A DNA stretch of 64,000 bases, taken from the NCBI GenBank assembly GCA_038231295.1, contig JBBRLP010000012.1, forward strand, positions 5,220 to 69,219, in the 5' to 3' direction. The notes under the pieces were generated by a model, which was not told the origin of the DNA, did not search any database, and saw nothing but the letters and a program-made list of their open reading frames with translations. This document shows positions 16,127-26,273 of the stretch, one piece after another. The stretch comes from JANXLO01 sp038231295. Its GTDB lineage: Bacteria; Armatimonadota; Chthonomonadetes; Chthonomonadales; Chthonomonadaceae. The translations under genes and the position numbers were made by a program. Each line of letters opens with the position of its first letter. The first letter of the stretch is position 1.

Positions 16127-18400
16127 TTATCCGGCGAATTCCCCTACCGGATGGTCATATTGCTCCCGAAGGCGGTCGGCGAGGCGGGTATAACGGCGCG
16201 TGGTCTTGTTGTTCTGCACGGCGCGGGCGATGGCCCGTTTGTCGCCGACAAGCAGGCAGAGGTCGCGGGCGCGGGTCAGGCCGGTGTAGAGGAGATTGCG
16301 CTGGAGCATCATATACTGACTGGAGTGCAGGACCAGCACGACGGCCCGGTACTCCGAGCCTTGCGATTTGTGGTAGCTCAGGGCGTAGGCCAACTGGAGT
16401 TCATCGTAATCGGCAAAGTCGTATTCGACGATGGTTTCGGGGTACTGGACGAGCAGAATCTGGTCGTCGGGCTTGATATCGAGGACGGAGCCGATATCGC
16501 CGTTGAAGACGTTCTTGTCGTAATTGTTGACGAACTGGATCACGCGGTCGCCGATGCGGAAGCGGCGGGAGCCACGCAGGAGTTCGGGGCGTCGTCCGGT
16601 GGGGTCGGCGGGATTGAGCGCCTCCTGGAGCAGTTCGTTCAGGTAGTCCACGCCGAGCGTTCCGCGCTTCATCGGGGTCAGCACCTGAATCGCCTCGCCG
16701 CGATAGCCAAGGGCGGGCAGAGACTTGCGGACGAGTTTGACGATCTCCGTCGCGCCGTCCGCGCTGTCCTCGATCTCGATCCAGAGGCAGTTCTTGTCGC
16801 CGCGCTCCTGTGGCGGCACGAGGGTCGGAAATTGTCCCTGCCGAATCCGGTGCGCGTTGGTGACGATGAGGCTGGCCTGCGCCTGCCGGAACACCTGGGT
16901 CAGGCGGATAGACGGCACGACCTCAGAGGACAGCAGATCGCCCAGCACGTTGCCCGCCCCGACGGACGGGAGTTGGTCGCTGTCCCCCACGAAGACAATC
17001 TGCGCCTGCTCCGGGACGGCTTTGAGGAGATTGTTCGCCAGCACCGCGTCCAGCATGGAGACTTCGTCGGCAATCAGCACGTCGCAGGGCAGCGGGTTGT
17101 TCTCGTTGAACTGAAAATTGCGGGAGGCGGGGTCGAACTTAAGCAGGCGATGAATGGTCTGCGCGTCCCGCCCGGTGACTTCGGCGAGGCGTTTGGCGGC
17201 CCTTCCGGTTGGGGAGACCAGCAGTATCCGCTTCTTCTGCGCGTCGAAAGCGGCGGCAATGGTGTTGGTAGTGAGGGTTTTGCCGGTTCCCGGCCCGCCC
17301 GTGAGGATGAAGAAGCGGTTTTCGAGGGCCAGCGCGACGGCCTCCCGCTGTTCGGGGGAGAGTTCAATTCCCTGCGTGGCCTCCTGCTTTGCCAGCCACA
17401 CCGCCAGTTTGTCGCGGGAGAGCGGCTTCGGGAGCGGCAGCAGCAGACGGCGGCGCACCTGCCCCGCCAGCCCGACTTCGGTATAGAACATGGCCGGGTG
17501 GTAGAAAGCCCGCATCGCACGGCCCGCCATCTCGATTTCGGGAATCTCCTCGGCTTTCACGGTTTCCGCCGACGCCATCGCCTCCAGTACCGGGGTCAGC
17601 TTCTCCGCCTCGACGCCCAGAATCTCCGCCGCCGACTGAAGCAGTTTCGGCTCCGGCAGGTAGAGATGCCCGAAGTCGGTGGCTTCCGAGAGGGTGTAGA
17701 GCAGGCCGGCCTCCAGGCGCTGTTCGCTGTCTATCGCCACGCCCAACTGCTGCGCGATCTTGTCCGCCGTCTTGAACCCGATGCCCCAGATGTCCTGCGC
17801 CAGCCGATAGGGGTTGGCTTCGACGGTGGCAATCGCCCGGTCCCCGTAGGTCTTATAGATTTTGACGGCGTAGGTCGCGGAGACGCCTTTCGACTGGAGG
17901 AACAGCATTACGTTACGGATTTCGCGCTGTTCGTCCCAGGCTTTCTGGATCATCGCGACGCGCTTCTCACCAATCCCCTCGACGCGCAACAGAGTACGCG
18001 GGTCGTTCTCGATGACCTCCAGCGTCTCCAGCCCGAACAACTCCACCATCCGCTTCGCCATCACCGGCCCGATGCCTTTGATAAGCCCGCTGCCCAGATA
18101 CTTCTCGATAGCGAAAGCGGTCGCGGGCTTGCTGGTGTGGTAGCGCTCGACCGCGAACTGCCGCCCGAACTCCTTATGCGCCGTCCAGCGTCCCTCGCAC
18201 GTCAACTGCTCCCCCACGACCGGATTGGAGAAGTTTCCCACCAGTGTCACGAGGTCTCGCGCCCCCTCCACCGCCAGCCGTCCCACCGTGTAGCCGCTCT
18301 CTTCGCTGTGAAACGTGATGCGTTCCAAAACCCCCGTCACCGCTTCCAGGCGGACAGCGGGATTCGGCTCCGTGTTTTGTGGGGATCGGGGGTCGGTCAT
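16127..18400 (-). CDS. recD2: RecD2-type 5'-3' DNA helicase (SF1B)
   Basis: A 757-residue helicase from the ATG at 18400. N-terminal OB-like region (about 18-90, VTGVLERITFHSEESGYTVG), helix-hairpin-helix repeats (about 100-230, with LIKGIGPVMAKRM and VEGIGEKRVAMI) and the helicase core: Walker A GGPGTGKT (368-375), Walker B ADEVSMLD, motif III VGDSDQLPSVG, and the UvrD-C part with LAYALSYHKSQGSEY. These are diagnostic of RecD2, which acts without RecBC in DNA repair and replication-fork maintenance. It is 22 bases downstream of the Uma2 gene and probably co-transcribed. An upstream extension of the open frame overlaps Uma2 and is not needed. Confidence 0.95.
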   Translation of the reverse strand: MTDPRSPQNTEPNPAVRLEAVTGVLERITFHSEESGYTVGRLAVEGARDLVTLVGNFSNPVVGEQLTCEGRWTAHKEFGRQFAVERYHTSKPATAFAIEKYLGSGLIKGIGPVMAKRMVELFGLETLEVIENDPRTLLRVEGIGEKRVAMIQKAWDEQREIRNVMLFLQSKGVSATYAVKIYKTYGDRAIATVEANPYRLAQDIWGIGFKTADKIAQQLGVAIDSEQRLEAGLLYTLSEATDFGHLYLPEPKLLQSAAEILGVEAEKLTPVLEAMASAETVKAEEIPEIEMAGRAMRAFYHPAMFYTEVGLAGQVRRRLLLPLPKPLSRDKLAVWLAKQEATQGIELSPEQREAVALALENRFFILTGGPGTGKTLTTNTIAAAFDAQKKRILLVSPTGRAAKRLAEVTGRDAQTIHRLLKFDPASRNFQFNENNPLPCDVLIADEVSMLDAVLANNLLKAVPEQAQIVFVGDSDQLPSVGAGNVLGDLLSSEVVPSIRLTQVFRQAQASLIVTNAHRIRQGQFPTLVPPQERGDKNCLWIEIEDSADGATEIVKLVRKSLPALGYRGEAIQVLTPMKRGTLGVDYLNELLQEALNPADPTGRRPELLRGSRRFRIGDRVIQFVNNYDKNVFNGDIGSVLDIKPDDQILLVQYPETIVEYDFADYDELQLAYALSYHKSQGSEYRAVVLVLHSSQYMMLQRNLLYTGLTRARDLCLLVGDKRAIARAVQNNKTTRRYTRLADRLREQYDHPVGEFAG

Positions 18401-18422
18401 AAACGGTCGTGTCTCGGGACGG

Positions 18423-19064
18423 TCAGGCAGAAAACAGCGCGGTAAGCGTCTCGAACACATCCGGGCGGGTCTCATGCAGTATCCACTCCGCCTGAAGCGT
18501 CAAATCCGGTAAAGCCAGAAAACGGATCGGCCCTGCGGTAATCACTGTCTGCGCGTAACCCGTCTCCTCCCGCACCAGCATTCGTATCTCCTGTTTGCGG
18601 AGGTCAATGAAGACGAGTTCCGGGACACCCAGCCGAAAATAGTCGGCTTCCAAAGCTCGCAAATCGGAGGGCCGGTCGTGTGGGGAGACCACTTCGAGGA
18701 TCAGGTCGGGTGCGCCATAGACGGCCTTCTGCTGTACAATCGCCATTCGCTCCTGCCGCACGAACAGCAAGTCGGGCATTCGGCCTCCGAACTCATCGCT
18801 CCGCACCATGATCCGCGAACTCAGCATCCGGCCCAGACTGCGCTTCTGCACATAGACACCAAGCACATGATAGAGCCAGGCTGTACAGAGTTCATGATCG
18901 AGTTGTACCATCGGTATCTCCACAATCACGCCATCTACCAACTCGACGAAACGTCCCTCCGACATTTCGAGGAAGCGTTCAAACGAGATCGGACGTTCTC
19001 CGACATGCACCACGCGAGCTTCAATACTCTCCTCCGTTTCGGTTTCCAGAAGCAGACTGCTCAT
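18423..19064 (-). CDS. Uma2 family (DUF820) PD-(D/E)XK nuclease-like protein
   Basis: A 213-residue protein from the ATG at 19064, behind a strong GAGGAGG. Uma2 proteins have a restriction-endonuclease-like fold of unknown biological role and are abundant in cyanobacteria and other large genomes. Visible motifs are RFVELVDGVIVEIPM (motif with the first acid), GGRMPDLLFVR (active-site Asp), and APDLILEVVSPHDR (Glu as the second acid, in the position of ExK) followed by the LEADYFRLGVPELVFID helix. All the expected acidic residues are there. It directly precedes recD2, but no link is known. Confidence 0.85.
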   Translation of the reverse strand: MSSLLLETETEESIEARVVHVGERPISFERFLEMSEGRFVELVDGVIVEIPMVQLDHELCTAWLYHVLGVYVQKRSLGRMLSSRIMVRSDEFGGRMPDLLFVRQERMAIVQQKAVYGAPDLILEVVSPHDRPSDLRALEADYFRLGVPELVFIDLRKQEIRMLVREETGYAQTVITAGPIRFLALPDLTLQAEWILHETRPDVFETLTALFSA

Positions 19065-19479
19065 GCGCGTTTCCTCCTCACAAACCACTGAGACTATGAT
19101 ACCATAGCCGTCTCCAGACCTATTGTTGATACACCGCAAAGTTACGGATTTCCAGAACCTCTCATCCGTTGAATTGCTTGAAGCGTCCGATGCAGAATCG
19201 CAAAATGCGAATGCTCGCAGGCCGCCACTTCATCGGCAGTCCTGCCGTCTATCGAGCGAATATCGCTGGTTCTCAAACACGATTTTACCCTATCGAACTT
19301 CTTCACGTCAAAGCCATTCGAGGAGAACCTCCATGGGAAAGACGCACGGAATTGGCTGGTAGCGTTTGTATCGCTCCTGCGACGAATACAGCGACATTCT
19401 CGCTGGCAAGCGAGAATGTCGCTGGAGAAGAGCGGGAAAGTTGACGCTATGCTATAATGTAGCAGGAGCAATTGACACT
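19065..19479. other. 415-base divergent intergenic region between Uma2 and lepA
   Basis: Contains a perfect 14-bp hairpin (19391-19422) and an extended -10 TGCTATAAT at 19450-19458. Short frames on both strands (for example a 109-residue minus frame with DRVKSCLRTSDIRSIDGRTADEV) look like decayed coding sequence but match nothing I know. Confidence 0.5.
19391..19422. repeat. perfect 14-bp inverted repeat with GGCA loop
   Basis: GCGACATTCTCGCT and AGCGAGAATGTCGC are exact complements around a 4-base loop. No T-run follows on either strand. The hairpin ends 28 bases before the lepA -10 box, so it could be an operator, a REP-like element or the end of a minus-strand or upstream transcript. Confidence 0.7.
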
Positions 19480-21279
<1,800 letters not shown>

Positions 21280-21281
21280 CG

Positions 21282-21644
21282 ATGGCACAGGCGAGAGAAA
21301 GGATGCCAGGAATGGATGTACTGATTGCGGAGCCTCCTCCATTAAATAGGGATGTACATGGCGTTTGGCGTGTAGGCGGCACACGGATTCCATTGGAGAC
21401 GGTTATAGAGGAGTACCGAAACGGGGCGGATGCGGATGAAATCGCTTATAATTACGACTCCCTGCAACTCGCTGACATCCATGCGGTCATCTCTTACTAT
21501 CTCCGACATCCTGACGAGATAGCTGTCTATCTTGCTGAACGAGCGAAACAGTCAGAGCAGATACGCGCAGAAAACGAGCGCCGTTCCCCCTCTGAAGGCT
21601 GGCGTGAGCGATTGCTGACACGTCGTCCAACCGTCGAGCGATGA
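21282..21644 (+). CDS. DUF433 domain antitoxin-like protein
   Basis: About 120 residues. DUF433 is a small winged helix-turn-helix-like domain. The diagnostic run is VWRVGGTRIPLETVIEEY followed by the helix ADEIAYNYDSLQLADIHAVISYYL. In many genomes DUF433 proteins sit directly before DUF5615 PIN-like proteins and serve as antitoxin and probable autorepressor. Here the stop overlaps the start of the next gene as ATGA, the classic pair layout. The start could be GTG 21276, ATG 21282 or ATG 21312. I chose the one with GGCGAG eight bases before it. It begins within 3 bases of the lepA stop. Confidence 0.8.
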   Translation: MAQARERMPGMDVLIAEPPPLNRDVHGVWRVGGTRIPLETVIEEYRNGADADEIAYNYDSLQLADIHAVISYYLRHPDEIAVYLAERAKQSEQIRAENERRSPSEGWRERLLTRRPTVER

Positions 21645-22000
21645 CAACCCTCAAGTTTCTGGCAGACGAAAATCTTCATGGAGCCATCGTGCGTGGTCTG
21701 TTACGTCATCAGCCCGACCTGAATATTGTTAGGGTGCAAGACGTGGGCCTCTCAGGAGCTGACGATCCGACGGTACTCGAGCGGGCTGCCAGGTATGATC
21801 GGCTTCTGCTTACCCATGACGTGACAACGATCACGCGCTTCGCTTATGACCGCGTAGCTCAGGGGCTACCAATGCCCGGTGTTATCGAAGTCAAAAGCAC
21901 GATGGGGCATGGACAGGCCATTGAAGAAATTCTGCTGGTGGCTTCGTGTAGTTTACCAAACGAACATGAAGGATATGTGCGCTATCTCCCGTTAAAATGA
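21641..22000 (+). CDS. DUF5615 PIN-like toxin protein
   Basis: A 119-residue protein with the reduced PIN fold of DUF5615 (Mut7-C-like). Motifs: LKFLADENLHGAIVRGL (first acids Asp and Glu), VRVQDVGLSGADD, and DRLLLTHDVTTITRFAYDRV (the TxD motif). These are probable RNases paired with DUF433 antitoxins. ATGA overlap with the partner gene shows translational coupling. The C-terminus LPNEHEGYVRYLPLK is typical of the family. A short terminator-like stem follows the stop. Activity is inferred from fold and pairing. Confidence 0.8.
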   Translation: MTTLKFLADENLHGAIVRGLLRHQPDLNIVRVQDVGLSGADDPTVLERAARYDRLLLTHDVTTITRFAYDRVAQGLPMPGVIEVKSTMGHGQAIEEILLVASCSLPNEHEGYVRYLPLK

Positions 22001-22030
22001 AGTGCCGCAGTTCTGCATGGTATTCCTGAC

Positions 22031-22063
22031 GCCTCTGTCGCCTGAACGCGAGAGGGGCTTTTT
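22031..22063 (+). terminator. terminator-like stem after the DUF5615 gene
   Basis: GCCTCT pairs with AGGGGC (one U-G) across a loop of about 15 to 16 bases and is followed by five T. It ends 63 bases after the toxin stop codon and separates the toxin-antitoxin pair from the cyclase operon. Confidence 0.5.
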
Positions 22064-22263
22064 GTTCGTCGTGGTCTTGCCGGAGGTTGAAAACCTCTGG
22101 CAGGAAAGAGCGGTCGTCCTACGGACGAAGCGGTCGGAAGGTTCGGGTCGTCGGGTTAGCTATGGAGTTTACGCAGGAGTTCACTCCGGCGCAAACCTCA
22201 CGGACGATAAACCAACCCGGAACCTCTTGCATTTCCGTCTGCAAGACGTTTGCACTTTAATGA

Positions 22264-22300
22264 CGGGGGTTTTCAACCCCCGGCCAAACCCCCGGCCAAA
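22264..22300. repeat. palindrome plus tandem 12-mer
   Basis: A perfect hairpin CGGGGGTT-TTC-AACCCCCG overlaps two exact tandem copies of CCCCCGGCCAAA (22277-22288 and 22289-22300). This looks like a REP-like unit with slippage, or an operator region of the downstream operon. Confidence 0.5.
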
Positions 22301-22400
22301 CTTGCAGGGAACCGGCGGCGAAATATCGAAATCAATCAGGCAGTTCGAAAACGTATTGAAGAGCAGAGGATTGCGTTTTGGAAGAAGGAGCGAACAAGGA

Positions 22401-23246
22401 ATGTCTGTACCGGTGGAGCGTCGGGTGGAGAGGCCGCAATTCCCTGCGATTGCGGACGGGGACCTGGAGAAACTGAAAGCGTTCATGGAGTGGAAGCACT
22501 TTCCGGCGGGACGGTTGATCTGCGAGGAGGGCAAGCCAGGAGACACCATGTTTTTCGTCGAGAAGGGCGAGGTGGAGTTCTACACCATCAAAGGCAAAGA
22601 CAGGAAAGTGCCGGTACGGACACTGAGAGCGGGGAAGTTCTTTGGAGAGGGCGCGGTGCTGCGGGACGACAAGACGCGGTCGCTCCATGCGCGGGCGAAG
22701 ACCGAAGTCTGGGCATGGGAACTTCACCGTGACCGATTTGAAGAGGTGATGCACGCGCACCCGGAGATCGCGATCTTCATGCTGCGGGAGATGGCGCACT
22801 GGCTCACGACCCTGAACCCACCGAGCATCGCGACGCAGTTGAAAGCCGAGCGGACGCACTCGGAAAACAGTGTCGTTCGGGCGCTCCGTGTGATTGGCAG
22901 CATCCCGTTTCTGGTCGTCAACGCGGCGCTGGCGCTGGCCTGGATCGGGGTCAATTGGCGTTATCCCGGTGTCATTGACAAGCCCGAACTCACGACGCTG
23001 GCGGTCGTGCTTGCCATCGAGGCGATTGTGGTGACGCTGCTGGTGCTGGTGAAACAGAACGCCGACGAAGACGATGCGAACCGCCGTGCAGACGCCATTC
23101 TTGACAATACGGACGGCACGGAGCGTGAGGTAAAGAGCCTGCGGGCCTCCGTAAACAGACTGACGGAGACGGTCGCGGAGTTGCGGGACAGTAGCACAGG
23201 GGCAGGGGGCCAGGGAGGGAGCGAAACCGATGCGAAAGACAAATAA
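22401..23246 (+). CDS. cyclic-nucleotide-binding membrane protein (CNB domain + DUF1003-like 2-TM), candidate effector
   Basis: A 281-residue protein. An N-terminal CNB domain (about 15-140) shows the family beta-barrel and the phosphate-binding cassette FFGEGAVLRDDKTRSLHA, with both the Glu and the Arg that contact the cyclic phosphate. Then come two membrane helices (about 165-187 IGSIPFLVVNAALALAWIG and 200-222 TTLAVVLAIEAIVVTLLVLV) in a layout like DUF1003 (IGS...W...N...Q), and a C-terminal heptad-rich helix (VKSLRASVNRLTETVAEL). The ATG at 22401 is 10 bases after AAGGAG. Its last 17 bases overlap the start of a class III nucleotide cyclase, so ligand and receptor are co-encoded. In Pycsar systems such CNB-TM proteins depolarise or damage the membrane when cCMP or cUMP rises. 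That role is inferred here. Confidence 0.85.
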   Translation: MSVPVERRVERPQFPAIADGDLEKLKAFMEWKHFPAGRLICEEGKPGDTMFFVEKGEVEFYTIKGKDRKVPVRTLRAGKFFGEGAVLRDDKTRSLHARAKTEVWAWELHRDRFEEVMHAHPEIAIFMLREMAHWLTTLNPPSIATQLKAERTHSENSVVRALRVIGSIPFLVVNAALALAWIGVNWRYPGVIDKPELTTLAVVLAIEAIVVTLLVLVKQNADEDDANRRADAILDNTDGTEREVKSLRASVNRLTETVAELRDSSTGAGGQGGSETDAKDK

Positions 23247-26241
23247 GCAGGACAGCCGATTGAGAGCGGGGCAGGTGGCGATTCTGTTCACCGACCTCCA
23301 GGGGTCTTCCGTGCTGAACAATCAGATCGGGGATGTACTGTATCAGGAAAAAGTCCTGTATCCGCACTTTCGCGAGATGCTGGCGGCGGCGGAGACGCAG
23401 GAGGGGCGACAGAGCGGCTCACCTGCGGGCGACAGCATGATGTTTATCTTTGCGGAGGTCGGGAACGCAATTGAGGCCGCCGTGCAGATACAGGAGTGGA
23501 TGAAGAACCATCCCTACACGGCTACGGACGGAACGATAGCGGCGGTGACGACGCGCATCGGTATCCACTACTCCAAAAGGCAGTTGACGGAGGACGAGGA
23601 TTTCGGCTTCAATGGCAACGCCGACTGCAACTACGCGGCCCGCGTGATGGGCATCGCGCAGTGCGGACAGATTCTGCTCTCGGACGAGGCTCGCTCGGTG
23701 GCGCAGACGGCGCGAACGGAGTGGAGGGAGTGGGACAACCGCCTCATCAAGAGTTTCGAGGAGACGCCGTGTACTGTCCATGAACTGTGCTGGGACGGGA
23801 ACATCTCGAAAGGGGAGCCGGGAGCGCAGTTTGTGCCGGACTGGTACGTGGCCCGCAACGAGTATATCTCCCGGACAGAGAAGGAGAAGGAGATTGTCGG
23901 GCTGTTCAACCCGAAGCGGCCCGAAGCGAAGTTCACGCGCCTGGTAACGCTGCACGGTTTCGGGGGAATGGGCAAGACGCGCCTCGCGATGCAGTGCGCG
24001 GTGCAGATGGTTGGGGTGTTTGAGGGCCGGGTGAAGCTCGTGCCGCTCGGTCGTATCGCGCAGACGCTGGAAGGAGAGCAGAACCGCTGTGACTTCCTGG
24101 CAGCGGCAATTGGTAAGGTGTTCGGCGCTCCAGACGATGAGCCTGCCACCGCCGAAACGCTGCTGCGGTATGTGTCGACAAAACGGACGTTGCTGCTTCT
24201 GGACAACTGGGAAACGGTGGAAGGGACGCTTTCAGCGGAACTGGTGGCAATGCTGCTGACGAACCGCCAGAATCTCACTCTCCTCGTGACGGGCCGACAG
24301 TGCGTCCATGTGGACGATATGGAGCAGGAGGTTGCGGTAGAGGGACTTCCGCAGTTGGAAGCGCGGTCTCTGTTTCTCTCTCGCCTGCGGCAGAAAGAAG
24401 AGTACCGCGAATGGACGCCCACCCCGCCGGAAGAGGCTGCCCTCACCGGTATTCTTAACTCCCTTGCCGGTCACGCTCTCGCAATAGAACTTGTTGCGGC
24501 AGGTGTGCCGGGAAGAGACCTTGCCGAAGTCGCGCAGGAGTTGAAGGCCCGTGTAATGAGTGAAAACACTCGCCGTCGTGAGGGTCATATTTCCGGGGAC
24601 AACTCACCGCGTCACGCCTCGCTGCAAGCCTCCCTGGACTGGTCATGGGATCTTCTGGATGAGCCAGTGCGCTACGCTCTCTGTTGCGTTGGCCTCTTCG
24701 CACAGCCCTTCACCATTACCGACGCCCGCAAGATATTCCCACAAATGACGTTGGAAGGCATATTGGGCCTGCGCGATGCCGCCCTGATGCAGTTAGCGTC
24801 CCTCAGTCCGCCCCACTATACCCTGCTTCGCGTAACACAGGAGTACGCACAGGAAAAGCGCAAAGCGTTGGACGCGACCATTGGCAACGAGATAGAGAGC
24901 CGTTTCATCTCCCACTACGCTGCATTGATGGAGCAACACTGGCAGGGCATTTATGACCATGATCTGCCAACTCTTATCATACTCGATGCCATTCATACCA
25001 ATGCCAGTTCCGCCTTCTTTCGTGCTATTGAACGCAACGACCAGGACAATGCGAATGCACTTTACAACACTCTAAACTGGTATTATCTCCATCGTTCTCG
25101 ATCAACGGAAAAGCGCATCCTCGAAGAGACCATGCTGTCTTTTAGACGAAGAGTTCTTCCCAAAGGCCATCCCTCCATTGCCCAAAGTCTCAACAATCTG
25201 GCGTTGTTAAACGACAGTCAGGGCCGCTACCCCGAGGCGGAACCGCTCTACAACGAAGCCTTGCAGATATACCGCGCTTCCCTCCCAGACGGACATCTCC
25301 TCATTGCCACCAGCCTCAACAATCTGGCAGGATTGTACGACAGTCAGGGCCGGTTCGCGGAGGCGGAACCTCTCTACAACGAAGCCTTGCAGATATGCCG
25401 CGCTTCCCTCCCAGACGGACATCCCCTCATTGCCACCGGCCTCAACAATCTGGCATTGTTGTACGAAAGTCAGGGCCGCTACCCCGAGGCGGAACCGCTC
25501 TACCACGAAGCCTTGCAGATACGCCGCGCTTCTCTGCCGGACGGACATCCCGACATTGCCAGCAGCCTCAACAATCTGGCAGCGTTGTACGAAAGTCAGG
25601 GCCGCTACCCCGAGGCGGAACCCCTCTACAACGAAGCCTTGCAGATATACCGCGCTTCCCTCCCAGACGGACATCCCGACATTGCCAACAGCCTCAACAA
25701 CCTGGCAGGATTGTACCAAAGTCAGGGTCGCTACACCGAGGCGGAACCGCTCTACAACGAAGCCTTGCAGATATACCGCGCTTCCCTCCCAGACGGACAT
25801 CCCGACATTGCCAGTAGCCTTAACAATCTGGCAGCGTTGTACTACGATCAGGGTCGCTACACCGAGGCGGAACCGCTCTACCACGAAGCCTTGCAGATAC
25901 GCCGCGCTTGCCTGCCAGACGGACATCCCCTCATTGCCACCAGCCTCAACAATCTGGCAGAACTCCACCGAGCTCAGGGCCGCTACACCGAGGCGGAACC
26001 TCTCTTCAAGGAAGCCTTGCAGATACGCCGCGCTTCCCTGCCGGACGGACATCCCGACATTGCCACCAGCCTCAACAATCTGGCAATGTTGTACTACGGA
26101 CAGGGACGGTTGGCGGAGGCCCTTCCGTTTATGAAGGAGGCGATGGAGATATTCAGGAAGAGTCTTGGGGCCGAGCATCCGAATACGAAGACTGTTGCGG
26201 CGAACTATGCGTTTCTGTTGAAGCAACTCAGGCCAGCCTGA
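23230..26241 (+). CDS. class III nucleotide cyclase fused to STAND/NB-ARC ATPase and TPR sensor
   Basis: A 1003-residue cytoplasmic protein. Residues 12-190 are a class III cyclase domain: metal aspartates Asp22 (FTDLQGSS) and Asp68 (PAGDSMM), TRIGIH, and Asn134/Arg138 (CNYAARV) are all present, so it should be active. The Lys that normally precedes GD and selects purines is Ser64. Residues about 205-560 are a STAND/NB-ARC ATPase with Walker A GFGGMGKT (243-250), Walker B LLLLDNWE (321-328), and a winged-helix part (LDWSWDLLDEPVRYALC). From 646 to 981 are eight near-identical 42-residue kinesin-light-chain-type TPRs (GHP-x2-A-x-SLNNLA...EAEPLY-x-EALQI). STAND-TPR proteins open on ligand binding, so the cyclase is probably triggered by a sensed molecule. 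The gene overlaps the CNB-membrane gene by 17 bases. Confidence 0.9.
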   Translation: MRKTNKQDSRLRAGQVAILFTDLQGSSVLNNQIGDVLYQEKVLYPHFREMLAAAETQEGRQSGSPAGDSMMFIFAEVGNAIEAAVQIQEWMKNHPYTATDGTIAAVTTRIGIHYSKRQLTEDEDFGFNGNADCNYAARVMGIAQCGQILLSDEARSVAQTARTEWREWDNRLIKSFEETPCTVHELCWDGNISKGEPGAQFVPDWYVARNEYISRTEKEKEIVGLFNPKRPEAKFTRLVTLHGFGGMGKTRLAMQCAVQMVGVFEGRVKLVPLGRIAQTLEGEQNRCDFLAAAIGKVFGAPDDEPATAETLLRYVSTKRTLLLLDNWETVEGTLSAELVAMLLTNRQNLTLLVTGRQCVHVDDMEQEVAVEGLPQLEARSLFLSRLRQKEEYREWTPTPPEEAALTGILNSLAGHALAIELVAAGVPGRDLAEVAQELKARVMSENTRRREGHISGDNSPRHASLQASLDWSWDLLDEPVRYALCCVGLFAQPFTITDARKIFPQMTLEGILGLRDAALMQLASLSPPHYTLLRVTQEYAQEKRKALDATIGNEIESRFISHYAALMEQHWQGIYDHDLPTLIILDAIHTNASSAFFRAIERNDQDNANALYNTLNWYYLHRSRSTEKRILEETMLSFRRRVLPKGHPSIAQSLNNLALLNDSQGRYPEAEPLYNEALQIYRASLPDGHLLIATSLNNLAGLYDSQGRFAEAEPLYNEALQICRASLPDGHPLIATGLNNLALLYESQGRYPEAEPLYHEALQIRRASLPDGHPDIASSLNNLAALYESQGRYPEAEPLYNEALQIYRASLPDGHPDIANSLNNLAGLYQSQGRYTEAEPLYNEALQIYRASLPDGHPDIASSLNNLAALYYDQGRYTEAEPLYHEALQIRRACLPDGHPLIATSLNNLAELHRAQGRYTEAEPLFKEALQIRRASLPDGHPDIATSLNNLAMLYYGQGRLAEALPFMKEAMEIFRKSLGAEHPNTKTVAANYAFLLKQLRPA
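25165..26172 (+). repeat. eight tandem 126-bp intragenic repeats encoding TPRs
   Basis: Each 126-bp unit encodes one 42-residue TPR. Long blocks such as GAAGCCTTGCAGATA and TCCCAGACGGACATCCC are nearly identical between units, which points to recent duplication or gene conversion. Variation is concentrated at the codons for the helix A positions after LNNLA and at Y/C/R in QI-x-RA. The eighth unit is more diverged. Confidence 0.9.
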
Positions 26242-26273
26242 GACAGCGGGGCGGGGAAGAACAGGGGGCAGGG

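Larger units (their letters stand above)
22001..22400 (+). other. 400-base leader region upstream of the cNMP/cyclase operon
   Basis: No recognised gene. It contains a terminator-like hairpin just after the toxin gene (about 22031-22063), a hairpin CCGGAGGTT/AACCTCTGG (about 22080-22100), a perfect 8-bp hairpin CGGGGGTT/AACCCCCG (22264-22282) and a perfect tandem repeat of CCCCCGGCCAAA (22277-22300). The open frame that runs through it in phase with the next gene starts at 22002 but has no ribosome site and low-complexity translation, so I treat it as non-coding. The inverted repeats resemble dispersed palindromic units. Confidence 0.5.

Noticed and set aside
16151..18445. 764-residue open frame on the plus strand opposite recD2
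   Set aside because: Antisense shadow of a well-conserved helicase gene. The translation is Arg/His-rich without domains, as expected from GC-rich codon bias.
19441..19458. TTGACG with TATAAT as a full lepA promoter
   Set aside because: The two boxes are only 6 bases apart, so TTGACG cannot be the -35. Only the extended -10 is plausible, and it lies very near the ribosome site.
22002..22400. N-terminal extension of the CNB protein
   Set aside because: The translation contains low-complexity NPRPNPRPN from the tandem 12-mer and no domain. AAGGAG precedes the ATG at 22401.
25165..26172. CRISPR-like appearance of regular repeats
   Set aside because: Period is 126 bases with no unique spacers, in frame inside a TPR gene.
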